64,000 bases of DNA from an uncultured Solobacterium sp. (GTDB lineage: Bacteria; Bacillota_I; Bacilli_A; Erysipelotrichales; Erysipelotrichaceae), in the NCBI GenBank assembly GCA_900546285.1, contig URCJ01000002.1:1-64000 (forward strand). The letters run 5' to 3'. Below, in pieces: positions 9,808 to 18,517 of the stretch. The notes beneath the pieces were generated by a model. It searched no databases. It worked only from the letters and a program-made list of their open reading frames with translations, and had not been told where the DNA came from. The first letter of the stretch is position 1; every line of letters begins with the position of its first letter. Made by a program: the position numbers and the translations under genes.

Positions 9808-10966
9808 TTCCTTATTAACAATCATGTTTCTAATTCAACCACTTTCTATCAAAGATGAATATGATTTAATCATCAATCAAATGTCATTAAGAGAAAAAGT
9901 AGGTCAGATGTTTTTTATAAGACTTGAGGCACTAGATCCTGACTATATCAGCGATGAATTAAGCGGCAAGTATATCAAACATGACATCTTAAATGATGAA
10001 ATGATAGATACATATAATGAGTATCCATGTGGTGGTATAGTGCTTTTTGCGAAAAATTTAAATGATGAAAGACAACTTATCACCCTTACAAACAACATTC
10101 ATAATCTAAATAATAGACCATTAATTTGTATCGATGAAGAAGGAGGCGTTGTTTCAAGAATTGCCAACTCAAATAAATTTAGAGTTAAGAAAACGCCCAA
10201 CAGTAATACCCTAACAACATATGATGATGCCTATAAACAAGGATATTATATCGGTTCTTATTTAAAGAAATATCATATCGATATTGATTTTGCCCCTGTA
10301 GCTGATATCAACACCGATTCTCAAGATAACATCATAGGTGAAAGATCTTTTGGAGATAATCCAATTCTAGTTTCAACCATAGTCAATGCCTTCATCAGTG
10401 GTCTACATGACAACAATATCATCGCCTGTACTAAACATTTTCCAGGTCATGGTAATAGTAAAGATGATAGTCATTTAAATGAAGTTAATATTGAAGATAC
10501 TTTAGAGATGTTAAAGGAAGAAGAGCTAGTCCCTTTTATCAACAACTTATATATTTCCGATATGGTTATGATTGGTCATATTAAAACACCAAATACCACA
10601 AATGATGATTTACCAGCTTCTTTATCAAAAGAAATTATCACCGATATTTTAAGAGATAATTATAAATATGATGGCCTTGTGATTACTGATTCATTTGAGA
10701 TGGCAGCCATCACTAAATACTACACAAACCAAGAAGTTGCCCTAGGCGCAATTGATGCTGGAGTCGATATTTTGTTGATGCCGGAAAACTATAAAGAAGC
10801 TTTTGACACCATAATACAAGCAATTAATACTAATCAAATCAAAGAAGAAAGAATCAACGAATCAGTTAAAAGAATATTAAAACTTAAGACTAAATATAAT
10901 CTCATAGAACCATATTCAATTATCTTTTCTAATGACTATTACTTTAAAAAGGATGATGATAAATAA
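9794..10966 (+). CDS. Glycoside hydrolase family 3, NagZ-like beta-N-acetylhexosaminidase
   Basis: A 390-residue GH3 protein with an N-terminal hydrophobic stretch (residues ~2-18) suggesting export or anchoring. It has the substrate-binding CIDEEGG, GERSFGDN, the NagZ signature KHFPGHGN (K214-H215) and TDSFEM, where D299 is the expected nucleophile. NagZ enzymes release GlcNAc from peptidoglycan fragments for cell-wall recycling. NagZ normally has KHFPGHGDT and SDDLxM, so this is a somewhat divergent member. It is coupled to the preceding hydrolase. A short GC-richer scrap of DNA follows its stop. Confidence 0.88.
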   Translation: MKLINSLLTIMFLIQPLSIKDEYDLIINQMSLREKVGQMFFIRLEALDPDYISDELSGKYIKHDILNDEMIDTYNEYPCGGIVLFAKNLNDERQLITLTNNIHNLNNRPLICIDEEGGVVSRIANSNKFRVKKTPNSNTLTTYDDAYKQGYYIGSYLKKYHIDIDFAPVADINTDSQDNIIGERSFGDNPILVSTIVNAFISGLHDNNIIACTKHFPGHGNSKDDSHLNEVNIEDTLEMLKEEELVPFINNLYISDMVMIGHIKTPNTTNDDLPASLSKEIITDILRDNYKYDGLVITDSFEMAAITKYYTNQEVALGAIDAGVDILLMPENYKEAFDTIIQAINTNQIKEERINESVKRILKLKTKYNLIEPYSIIFSNDYYFKKDDDK

Positions 10967-11009
10967 AGTAAAGGAGCCCCCGCAGGAACCCCCTTGGTCG
11001 CAGGCCTTT

Positions 11010-11084
11010 TCAGGTTTCTGCAACTCGATCACTAGTCACATTAGACTTAAATATGTAGTCTTCGCCGATCTTTACTGTAGTCAT
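11010..11084 (-). pseudogene. Possible remnant of a FlK-like hotdog thioesterase (N terminus only)
   Basis: On the minus strand a 24-residue frame starts with ATG at 11084 and reads MTTVKIGEDYIF...TSDRVAET before a stop. From memory this resembles the first residues of FlK-like thioesterases, in which the TVT..(N)TA pattern precedes an MGSG-x-VFATP core. That core is absent. The DNA beyond is GC- and C-rich, unlike its surroundings. No ribosome site is visible. The block 10967-11196 otherwise holds no gene. Identification is tentative; it could equally be a chance frame. Confidence 0.25.
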
Positions 11085-11196
11085 TGTGGCTTTTCTATAA
11101 GAGAGCCATATTAAAATCATCAATTTAGGTGAATGCTTTTAAACTGCACTTTTTTATTATAAAGATGAAAAGAGACAGTATAGAAAGGAGACGCCT

Positions 11197-13131
11197 ATGA
11201 ATAAGAAAAGAACTGTCATTTGCTTATTTGTATTAACATTATTAACTATTGCTTTTACTCCTCTACACATCCATGGCAATACAATAACATGTGATAACTG
11301 TCAAAACACAATAACATATGATCCCGATAACATTGTATGTGAAGGCCAATTTATTACTTGTGATGTATGTCAAACAAGCACTTATGTTCCTGGTAATAAA
11401 CATGATTATCATATTCAAAGCGAAACACCTGCAACATGCCAAGATGAAGGCACTGTTGTTGAACTATGTCGATATTGTCAGTATCGTAAACAAACAAATA
11501 CTCCAAAGATAAATCACACTTGGAATAATATAGGTACAACACAGCCAACATGTACTGTAGCTGGTATCAAACAAGAAGAATGCACACAGTGTGGCCAAAT
11601 TCGTAATAGTCCAATACCAGAACTTGGTCATAATTTTAGTGAAACAGTTATTAAAAATCCTACTTGCACCGAAAATGGTTTAACACAAAAAGCATGTACA
11701 AGATGTAATGAATCTAGCAATATCACAACTAATGCTCTTGGCCATAATTTTGCTAATTGGAACACTTCTAAACCCTCAACTTGCATAACCCAAGGTGAAG
11801 AAGTAAGAACATGCTCGCAATGCAACAAGAAAGAGTCGAGAATCATTAACGCATTAGGACATAACTTCGCAAACTGGAAAACCATAAAGAAAGTAACATG
11901 TACAGAAAATGGTAAAGATAGTCGTGCCTGCACTAGATGTAATAAAGAAGAAACTAAAACAGTCAAAGCTTTAAATCACAACTTCAGCGAATGGAAAACA
12001 ATAAATGAACCCACATGTATTGATGATGGCATAGAAACAAGAACATGTTCACGTTGTAATAAAGAAGAAAACAATTCTATTAAAGCAATAGGCCATGAAA
12101 TGACTAATATGGAACTTAAGAAAAATCCTACATGTATTGATAAAGGATATAAACAAGCCATATGTAAAAGATGTAATAAGGAACTTGGTGAAGATATAAA
12201 TCCACTAGGTCATAACTTTTCAGAATTTGTAGTCATCAAAGAACCTTCATTAAACCAAAAAGGTTATAAAGAAAAGAAGTGTACTCGATGTAACAATATC
12301 TTAAGAGAAGAAATTCCTGCTTTAACTTTTATAGAATATGCTAAAGAAAACCCAACAACAGTCGCATTAACATCAATTGCCATTATTGGAGTTTCTACAG
12401 CTAGCATTTATTTCTTTCTAACCAAAAAAGCTGCCAAAACAGGGGTCAAACTTATTGGCAAATCATTAGTCGCAAAAACAAGTAGACAATTATTAAAAGA
12501 ATTAGAAATAAAGACAATTGATCTTATCGCAACTGAAAATGAATATTCAAAAAGTTTAAGTGAAACGCTTAAGAAAATGCCAATGATTAAGTTCAACTTT
12601 GACAATATAGAAAATTATCAGGAATTAATAGAAGAACAAGATCCTGATTTAATCATCTTTGAATTATCAAACACAAACATCAATGAAATTAATGAATTTG
12701 AGGATATTAAAGTTTTAGTTATTGGTTCAAATGCTATCATTGATAATCACATTAACGAATTAATTCAATTAAAGAAAGATAAGACAATAGTCAATTACAC
12801 TACTTATGATAAAAACATAACAACCACTATTCTATTGCCATTATATAAACCAGAGCTTGATATCGATAATAGTTTAGAAGGTCTAAGCCTTGTCCTATCA
12901 GTCTTTGGCTTAGAATGGGCAGCCAATATCTTAGATTTATTATCATCAGGAAAAGAGATTCGTGATATTGTCAAAGAAGGAGATCCTGATTCAGTTGATA
13001 AATTAACGGTGCTTGCTGATGCATGTGCTATATTTGGAATAGATGGAGAAGTATTTGAAAGTATTGCCTCATATCTAGAAAAAATTAAACAAGGCAAGAG
13101 AAAGTTAGATGAGAATCTAAGTGATGAATGA
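11197..13131 (+). CDS. Cys-rich repeat surface protein with one membrane span and cytoplasmic receiver-like domain
   Basis: A 644-residue protein with a clear signal peptide (MNKKRT then a hydrophobic run to ~residue 25). Two CxxC pairs follow, then eight ~38-residue repeats (residues ~69-377), each built as GHNF...PTC...C(T/S)RCNK. Residues ~387-410 form a membrane helix followed by KK. The remaining ~230 residues are cytoplasmic, with no Cys repeats. One stretch, PDLIIFEL...VLVIGSN, looks like the beta strands of a response-regulator receiver fold without its usual motifs. The repeats occur in cell-surface proteins of gut Firmicutes; zinc or disulfide binding is an inference. GAAAGGAG lies 7 nt before the ATG. 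Confidence 0.7.
   Translation: MNKKRTVICLFVLTLLTIAFTPLHIHGNTITCDNCQNTITYDPDNIVCEGQFITCDVCQTSTYVPGNKHDYHIQSETPATCQDEGTVVELCRYCQYRKQTNTPKINHTWNNIGTTQPTCTVAGIKQEECTQCGQIRNSPIPELGHNFSETVIKNPTCTENGLTQKACTRCNESSNITTNALGHNFANWNTSKPSTCITQGEEVRTCSQCNKKESRIINALGHNFANWKTIKKVTCTENGKDSRACTRCNKEETKTVKALNHNFSEWKTINEPTCIDDGIETRTCSRCNKEENNSIKAIGHEMTNMELKKNPTCIDKGYKQAICKRCNKELGEDINPLGHNFSEFVVIKEPSLNQKGYKEKKCTRCNNILREEIPALTFIEYAKENPTTVALTSIAIIGVSTASIYFFLTKKAAKTGVKLIGKSLVAKTSRQLLKELEIKTIDLIATENEYSKSLSETLKKMPMIKFNFDNIENYQELIEEQDPDLIIFELSNTNINEINEFEDIKVLVIGSNAIIDNHINELIQLKKDKTIVNYTTYDKNITTTILLPLYKPELDIDNSLEGLSLVLSVFGLEWAANILDLLSSGKEIRDIVKEGDPDSVDKLTVLADACAIFGIDGEVFESIASYLEKIKQGKRKLDENLSDE
11401..12327 (+). repeat. 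Eight tandem ~115-bp repeats encoding the Cys-rich units
   Basis: In-frame tandem repeats of 38-39 codons. Each unit begins with His-Asn-Phe or a relative and contains one isolated Cys and one CxxC pair. The last unit has lost the isolated Cys (PSLNQ in place of PTC). Identity is clearer at protein than at DNA level, so the array is not recent. Confidence 0.8.
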
Positions 13132-13141
13132 TACTTTTAAA

Positions 13142-13173
13142 AAGGCAAGCACCAAGAGGTACTTGCCTTAGTT
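13142..13173. terminator. Bidirectional terminator between surface protein gene and prs
   Basis: A 12-bp stem with a single mismatch (AAGGCAAGCACC / GGTACTTGCCTT, 13142-13169) and an AAGA loop. On the minus strand it is followed by TTTTT, which suits prs. On the plus strand AGTTTTATT follows, which suits the upstream gene. Confidence 0.8.
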
Positions 13174-13176
13174 TTA

Positions 13177-14145
13177 TTATTCGTGATCTTCAAACAATCT
13201 ATAGATTTCAGATACTGGCTTATGACTAGAAATAGCTAAGATTAACTTAGATAACATCAAACCAATACTTAATTGCTTAATCTTAGTAGTTTGAGCCTTC
13301 TTTTCTTCATCAAGAGGAATAGAATTTGTACAAACAACTTCCTTAATACAAGAATTTTCAAGTCTTTCAATAGCTGGACCTGAGAAAACACCATGTGCTA
13401 GACAAACATAAATATCCTTAGCACCAAATCTCTTTAAGATATCACAAGCAGCAACTAAAGAACCTGCAGTATCGCAAATATCATCTACAACGATACAGTC
13501 CTTACCATCAACATCACCGATAACGCTTTGCGCTTCACAAACGTTAGGTCTTGGACGTCTTTTATCAACAATCGCAATACTAGTATCTAAGATATTTGCT
13601 AAGTTTCTAGCTCTTGTTGCACCACCATGGTCAGGAGAAACAACAACAACATTTTCCATATCTAAACCCTTATTTAAGAAATAACGACCCATCATAGGAA
13701 TACTCGTTAAATCATCTGCTGGGAATGAGAAGAAACCTTGAATTTGAGATGCGTGTAAATCAATTGTAATAACTCTATTAGCACCAGCTGCTTCTAATAA
13801 ATCAGCTACAAGTCTTGCTGTAATAGGTTGTCTTGGCTTTGCCTTACGATCTTGTCTTGCATATCCATAATAAGGAATAATACATTGAATCTCACTAGCA
13901 CTTGCACGCTTAGCCGCATCAATTGCCACAAGAAGTTCCATAATACGTTCGTTAACTGGCTTATATGTACTTTGTACAAAATAAACTTGCTTACCACGAA
14001 CGCTCTCACCGAATTCAACTAATGTTTCGCCATCTGCGAAATGATTAACTGAAATCTTACCAGGTTCAATACCTAAATGAGAACAAATCTCATTTGCTAG
14101 GTCTTGGTTACCAGATAAAGAAAAAACTTTGATATCTTCGTTCAT
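13177..14145 (-). CDS. prs: Ribose-phosphate pyrophosphokinase (PRPP synthase)
   Basis: A 322-residue class I PRPP synthase making 5-phosphoribosyl-1-diphosphate from ribose-5-phosphate and ATP. Landmarks are the FADGE loop, DLHASQIQGFF, SPDHGGATRA and the PRPP-binding VVDDICDTAGS. The length is typical (about 315-320). AAGGAGGGG sits inside the last codons of the glmU-like gene, 13 nt ahead of the start. prs is the last gene of the long isoprenoid/rRNA-processing operon, and glmU-prs is a conserved pair in Firmicutes. Confidence 0.97.
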   Translation of the reverse strand: MNEDIKVFSLSGNQDLANEICSHLGIEPGKISVNHFADGETLVEFGESVRGKQVYFVQSTYKPVNERIMELLVAIDAAKRASASEIQCIIPYYGYARQDRKAKPRQPITARLVADLLEAAGANRVITIDLHASQIQGFFSFPADDLTSIPMMGRYFLNKGLDMENVVVVSPDHGGATRARNLANILDTSIAIVDKRRPRPNVCEAQSVIGDVDGKDCIVVDDICDTAGSLVAACDILKRFGAKDIYVCLAHGVFSGPAIERLENSCIKEVVCTNSIPLDEEKKAQTTKIKQLSIGLMLSKLILAISSHKPVSEIYRLFEDHE

Positions 14146-14155
14146 ACTAAATTAC

Positions 14156-15250
14156 TTACTGCCCCTCCTTAGTATACTTATATCCATATCCTTTTTTGTT
14201 TTGTTGATAAAGACGCGCTATCGCCAAGTCTCCATTCTCAACATTCTTATCTATAGTAGATCCAGCCGCAACAAAGGCATAAGAACCTACATATAAAGGT
14301 GAAATCAAGTTAACATTGTTACCGATCTCACTATAAGAACCAACCATAGTCAGCTTATTATTAGCGGTAGTGACACTAGCACCAACCCTAACATTATTCC
14401 TCAAAGTTGTATTCGACAAACAAGACAAATGATCAACAACGCAATCATTCGCAAGTCTACAATTTGAAAGCTTCACAAAACTTGCAACCCTAGTATTATC
14501 CCCAATAAAACACTTAGAGTCAACCAAACTATTAGGACCAATAATACAATTATTGCCTATTGCACTGTCATAAAGCTTAGAATCATCAATTTCATTATCA
14601 TCACCAAGCTTAGAATCCTTAATAGTACTACCCTTACCTATTCTATTATTCTTACCAATACTAGACTTACCACTTATACTTACATAAGGACCAATAATTG
14701 TACCCTTATCAATCTTTACATCAATCCCAATAGAAACATTATCAGGTTCCTCGATAATGACACCATTATTCATATGCTTATTAATAATTCTATTTTTAAT
14801 AGTCTTCCAAACAAAAGGAATATCCTTAATACTTTCAAAACGTTTACTATTCTCACTTGTTATAGTAACCGCCTTATATTCCAAAGTTTCAAAAGCTTCA
14901 ATATCCTTATTATTTAAACAAAAAACAGGAACTAGCTCCTCATTATAAAAAACGCTATTTTCCTGTTTTATTAAACTTAAAAAATCTTCCTTCTCAATCA
15001 AAGGATAAAAAGGTGACAATAGTAAACACTTACCATCCTTATCACTTAAATCACCAACAATCTCTTCAATCGAACTTCTATTAACTACACCATCAATATG
15101 TACATTTTCACTACCAATCAAAAAGATTGAATCCAAATCAAGACGCCTTAAAACATCGATTGTATAATCGATTAACATCTTATCATTAACCATTAGAGTC
15201 GCTAACTCTAATTCTTTTTGACCATCTAAAAATAAAACAGCACTATTCAT
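14156..15250 (-). CDS. glmU: Divergent GlmU-like protein with degenerate uridylyltransferase domain
   Basis: At 364 residues it is about 90 shorter than ordinary GlmU (~455). The C-terminal half (~165-364) is a left-handed beta helix of hexapeptide repeats closing with ENGDLAIARLYQQNKKG, as in the acetyltransferase domain of GlmU, and a catalytic-type His remains in DHLSC. The N-terminal domain is short and lacks the LAAGxGTRM nucleotide loop: it begins MNSAVLFLDGQKELE. The NYDG loop of the acetyltransferase also reads ANNK. Position directly before prs is that of glmU in Bacillus. Either the uridylyltransferase step has moved elsewhere or this domain works differently. Confidence 0.75.
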   Translation of the reverse strand: MNSAVLFLDGQKELELATLMVNDKMLIDYTIDVLRRLDLDSIFLIGSENVHIDGVVNRSSIEEIVGDLSDKDGKCLLLSPFYPLIEKEDFLSLIKQENSVFYNEELVPVFCLNNKDIEAFETLEYKAVTITSENSKRFESIKDIPFVWKTIKNRIINKHMNNGVIIEEPDNVSIGIDVKIDKGTIIGPYVSISGKSSIGKNNRIGKGSTIKDSKLGDDNEIDDSKLYDSAIGNNCIIGPNSLVDSKCFIGDNTRVASFVKLSNCRLANDCVVDHLSCLSNTTLRNNVRVGASVTTANNKLTMVGSYSEIGNNVNLISPLYVGSYAFVAAGSTIDKNVENGDLAIARLYQQNKKGYGYKYTKEGQ

Positions 15251-15284
15251 GGGTATACCTAGTTCTATTCTAGCATTTAATTGC

Positions 15285-16130
15285 CTATTTAGACTTTAAT
15301 ATTTGACAAGTTCTGACAAAATATCCTCTATTCATCATCTTTTTTCTAAGCTGGTTAATCTTAAACAAATCTCTATCAATTGTATAAACAGTAGAACCAC
15401 TACCTGTAACCATTGTAAAATCAGCACCAGCATACTCTAAATCACGCTTTGCCTTAGCAATACCCTTACAAAGTTCAATCGCAGGAGCCTCCAAACTATT
15501 CTTAAGATAAGGCTTAATATTTTCACCATTTTTTAACTTATCCAAAATCAAATCAACATCAGGATGCACACAAGTATCCATATCAAGCTTCTTGTAACAC
15601 TCCTTAGTAGAAACACCACGCTTTGGTTTTACAAGTAACACATGATAATTATCCTTAATATCAATAAAAGTTAGCTTATCACCAAGTCCTTCTACTAAAG
15701 CAGGCTTACTATAATAGTTAAAATAAACATCAGCACCAATCTTAAGACACAATTCCTTAATCTTTTCATCAGACAACTGTAAGTTATATTTAACATTCAA
15801 AAACTTAATAATCGCAGCACCATCAGTGCTACCACCAGCCAAACCAGCCTGAGTTGGAATCATCTTATTTAAGACAACCTTAAAATTCTCCTTAATCCCA
15901 AACTCCTCTTTCATAATATTAAAAGCCTTAACAATCGTATTATTCTCATCAAAGAAAATATAAGGGCGATTAGAAACGTACTCCATCTTTTCACTATAAC
16001 TGATATCCATATCATCAAAGAAATCAAGCGGTACCATAATCATTCTTAACTCATGATAACCATCATCCCTAACACCCAAGACATCCAAAGCCAAATTAAT
16101 CTTCGCATAAGCCTTAATCTTCATTAACAC
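15285..16130 (-). CDS. ispE: 4-diphosphocytidyl-2-C-methyl-D-erythritol kinase
   Basis: A 281-residue GHMP kinase of the non-mevalonate isoprenoid route. It phosphorylates CDP-methylerythritol. The N-terminal KINLALDVLG...DGYHEL and the ATP loop PTQAGLAGGSTDGAA are present, with a C-terminal GSGSTVY. It overlaps rsmA by 17 nt from the first ATG; a second in-frame ATG two codons later would shorten the overlap to 11. The ispD gene lies three genes upstream in the same operon, so two consecutive steps of the pathway (IspD then IspE) are co-transcribed. Confidence 0.95.
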   Translation of the reverse strand: MLMKIKAYAKINLALDVLGVRDDGYHELRMIMVPLDFFDDMDISYSEKMEYVSNRPYIFFDENNTIVKAFNIMKEEFGIKENFKVVLNKMIPTQAGLAGGSTDGAAIIKFLNVKYNLQLSDEKIKELCLKIGADVYFNYYSKPALVEGLGDKLTFIDIKDNYHVLLVKPKRGVSTKECYKKLDMDTCVHPDVDLILDKLKNGENIKPYLKNSLEAPAIELCKGIAKAKRDLEYAGADFTMVTGSGSTVYTIDRDLFKINQLRKKMMNRGYFVRTCQILKSK

Positions 16131-16929
16131 TCACCTCATACATTCTAATAAAAGTATCCAAATCCAATTCTTGCGCCCTTACACTCTCTTTTAAATTCAA
16201 AGTTGAATAAATTCTACCAATAGTATCAACGTCAAGAAATTGCTTAAGATTATTATTCAAAGTCTTTCTTCTATTCTTGAAACAATTCTCAATAAACTCA
16301 AACAAACCCTTTTCATATTCAAAATTACGCTTAAACTTAGGCGTAAAAGAAATAACCACACTATCAACCTTAGGACTTGGATAAAAGACAGCCTTAGAAA
16401 CATTCATTTCCTGTTTCACATCATAAAGATACTGAACAATAATACTAAGCGCATTATAGTCTTCGCTACCAACTCTAGCCTTAAAACGATCTCCTACTTC
16501 CTTTTGAACCATTACTGTAATCTTAGAAATATCCAAATTACTATTGAACAACTTAAAAAGAATCGGCGTCGTCACATAATAAGGTAAGTTTGAACAAACC
16601 CTAATAGTCTCGCCCTCATACTTAGTCAAATCAGTATCCAAGAAATCTTCTAGATAAACATTAAATTTTGAATCATCAATTGACTGCTTCAAGATAGCAT
16701 ACATATCCTTATCAATCTCATAAGCATCAACACACTTTGAATACTTAAGTAACATCTCACTTAGTGCACCAAGACCTGGACCAATCTCAATCGTCTTACA
16801 ATTAATATCACAGGCATTCTTGGCAATATTATCGACTATATTAGAATCAATCAAAAAATTCTGGCCAAACTTCTTCTTAGCCTTCAAATCACCTAATGTC
16901 TTCTTTACATAATTAATATTCGATATCAT
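16114..16929 (-). CDS. rsmA: 16S rRNA (adenine1518/1519-N6)-dimethyltransferase
   Basis: A 271-residue KsgA/RsmA protein that dimethylates two adenines near the 16S 3' end during small-subunit maturation. It shows FGQNFLID, the SAM-binding IGPGLGALSEMLL, and the catalytic NLPYYVTTPILF. Full length. It follows rnmV with a 17-nt overlap, the same rnmV-ksgA order as in Bacillus. Confidence 0.97.
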   Translation of the reverse strand: MISNINYVKKTLGDLKAKKKFGQNFLIDSNIVDNIAKNACDINCKTIEIGPGLGALSEMLLKYSKCVDAYEIDKDMYAILKQSIDDSKFNVYLEDFLDTDLTKYEGETIRVCSNLPYYVTTPILFKLFNSNLDISKITVMVQKEVGDRFKARVGSEDYNALSIIVQYLYDVKQEMNVSKAVFYPSPKVDSVVISFTPKFKRNFEYEKGLFEFIENCFKNRRKTLNNNLKQFLDVDTIGRIYSTLNLKESVRAQELDLDTFIRMYEVSVNED

Positions 16930-17434
16930 CTAACTCTTCCCTACTTATCCCTAGCATATTAAGCCTTTTAAGCATAGTCTTGCCATTACACTTGCCTATA
17001 TGAAATTTTTTAGAAACTACATCACGCCTATAAGAACTATCATTACTTCCCATAAGATGTAATTCATACATATCTTCTACACTAATTGTATGATGAAATT
17101 CATCATAACTAACCACATGATCCAAAGCTTCTTTTAAAACCTCGTAAGAAGCATGCTCAACACCTACTTTTTTCTTAGTACGCGCATCTTCTTTTAACAC
17201 AAAAGCATTCTTAAGACCAGGTATATAATCATTAATTCTCTTTCTAATCTTATTACCAGCACAGTCGGGATCCAAGAAAAGAATCACACCTCTTCTTTGA
17301 TTAACCTCATCAATATATTCTAGAGTCTCTTTGCTTAAACCCAAACCATGAGTCTCAATTGTTTCAACATCGAAATACCTTTGAAGATTCTTGGTATCAT
17401 TTTTACCCTCAACTACAATTACTTCTCTAATCAT
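16913..17434 (-). CDS. rnmV: Ribonuclease M5
   Basis: A 173-residue TOPRIM nuclease that trims 5S rRNA precursor in low-GC Gram-positives. The TOPRIM acidic residues appear in IVVEGKNDTKNL and FLDPDCAGNKIRKRI. Length is typical (~180). It overlaps both neighbours (4 nt with ispD, 17 nt with rsmA), so it is tightly coupled in the operon. Confidence 0.95.
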   Translation of the reverse strand: MIREVIVVEGKNDTKNLQRYFDVETIETHGLGLSKETLEYIDEVNQRRGVILFLDPDCAGNKIRKRINDYIPGLKNAFVLKEDARTKKKVGVEHASYEVLKEALDHVVSYDEFHHTISVEDMYELHLMGSNDSSYRRDVVSKKFHIGKCNGKTMLKRLNMLGISREELDDIEY

Positions 17435-18051
17435 AAATTATTAAAATCTTCTTTTAAAGTTAACTTCCTATTATCAGACTTGCACTCAACAACCTTAACC
17501 TTATAACCACACTTCTCTACAATAGATGCATCATCAGTAATACCAATTAAATCAACACTCTTATAAGCATCCTTAATCAATTTTGATTTAAAGCCTTGAG
17601 GCGTCAAAGCATAATATATATGCTCACGATCAATAGTCTTATCAATAAAACCATCACTTACATACTTGATAGTATCTACGGCCTTCTTAGCGAGTATTGC
17701 ACAAGAATATTCCTCTACATTAGATTTAAGTCTTTCTAAATCATCAACATCCAAAAAAGGTCTTGCCCCATCATGAATAAGCACATAGTCACTTGTAGCC
17801 TCATTTAAACCATTAAGAACCGACTCATATCTTTCCTTACCACCAGGAACTGTAACCAACTTGTCACACTTGAAGTCAAGTTCAAAGTTACAAACCACAA
17901 TTAGTTTTTGGCAATCATCATCATTGATAAAATTTAAGCAAGAATGATTTAAAACAGTCTTACCATCTCTCATTCGATATAAGACCTTATTAAAACCTAA
18001 ATCAGCTCTTTTACCAACACCACCGGCCACAACTATCGCATCATATTTCAT
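17431..18051 (-). CDS. ispD: 2-C-methyl-D-erythritol 4-phosphate cytidylyltransferase
   Basis: A 206-residue nucleotidyltransferase of the non-mevalonate pathway. It makes CDP-methylerythritol from MEP and CTP. The nucleotide loop is VVAGGVGKRADLGFNK, and LIHDGARPFL and ITDDASIVEKCGYKV are family blocks. It is slightly shorter than the usual ~230. The start lies 11 nt inside the YbaK-like gene and the end overlaps rnmV by 4 nt (ATGA). Confidence 0.94.
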   Translation of the reverse strand: MKYDAIVVAGGVGKRADLGFNKVLYRMRDGKTVLNHSCLNFINDDDCQKLIVVCNFELDFKCDKLVTVPGGKERYESVLNGLNEATSDYVLIHDGARPFLDVDDLERLKSNVEEYSCAILAKKAVDTIKYVSDGFIDKTIDREHIYYALTPQGFKSKLIKDAYKSVDLIGITDDASIVEKCGYKVKVVECKSDNRKLTLKEDFNNL

Positions 18052-18517
18052 TAGTACACAAGTCCTTTACATTTGCCTTTAAGAAATCTAAGATAATAGC
18101 TCTATTAACCTTTAAACTAGTTCCAAAAGCACCACCTGATATTTCAATAAATTCATGATTAAGGGCTTCCTTATCAAAGAAAATGCCCTTATTCTTCTTA
18201 ACACCAATAGGAGAGACACTACCTCTTTCATAACCTACTTCCTTAAGAAGATCCTTGACATGAACCATCTCTAGGCTCTTAACACCAATCTCTTTAGCAG
18301 CCTTCTTTAAATCAATTTGTTGATCAACCGGAATCACCAAAATAAAAAGATCATGATCATGCTTAGCAGCCAAAGTCTTATAACACATCTTAGGATCCTG
18401 TCCTAAGTATTCACTTACCTTTTCACCAGAAAAAGATTCCTTAGGAATATCGTATGTTAATAATTCATAAGAAATCTTCGCCTTATCTAACAAACGCATA
18501 GCGTTAGTCTTTATCAT
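18041..18517 (-). CDS. YbaK/EbsC-type aminoacyl-tRNA deacylase
   Basis: A 158-residue member of the YbaK/ProX family, which hydrolyses mischarged tRNA, classically Cys-tRNA(Pro). Visible are the N-terminal AMRLLDKAKISYE, the K-T-L core MCYKTLAAK, and the C-terminal GGSF-equivalent ISGGAFGTSLKVN. Length is right for YbaK. It overlaps the pseudouridine synthase by 4 nt and ispD by 11. Exact tRNA specificity is not deducible from sequence. Confidence 0.88.
   Translation of the reverse strand: MIKTNAMRLLDKAKISYELLTYDIPKESFSGEKVSEYLGQDPKMCYKTLAAKHDHDLFILVIPVDQQIDLKKAAKEIGVKSLEMVHVKDLLKEVGYERGSVSPIGVKKNKGIFFDKEALNHEFIEISGGAFGTSLKVNRAIILDFLKANVKDLCTNEI

Noticed and set aside
10932..11114. 60-codon plus-strand frame after the GH3 gene
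   Set aside because: Overlaps the GH3 3' end, has no ribosome site, and encodes no protein-like pattern.
11401..12327. Periodic DNA considered as CRISPR or a microsatellite
   Set aside because: The repeats are in frame and conserved at the protein level as Cys-rich units.
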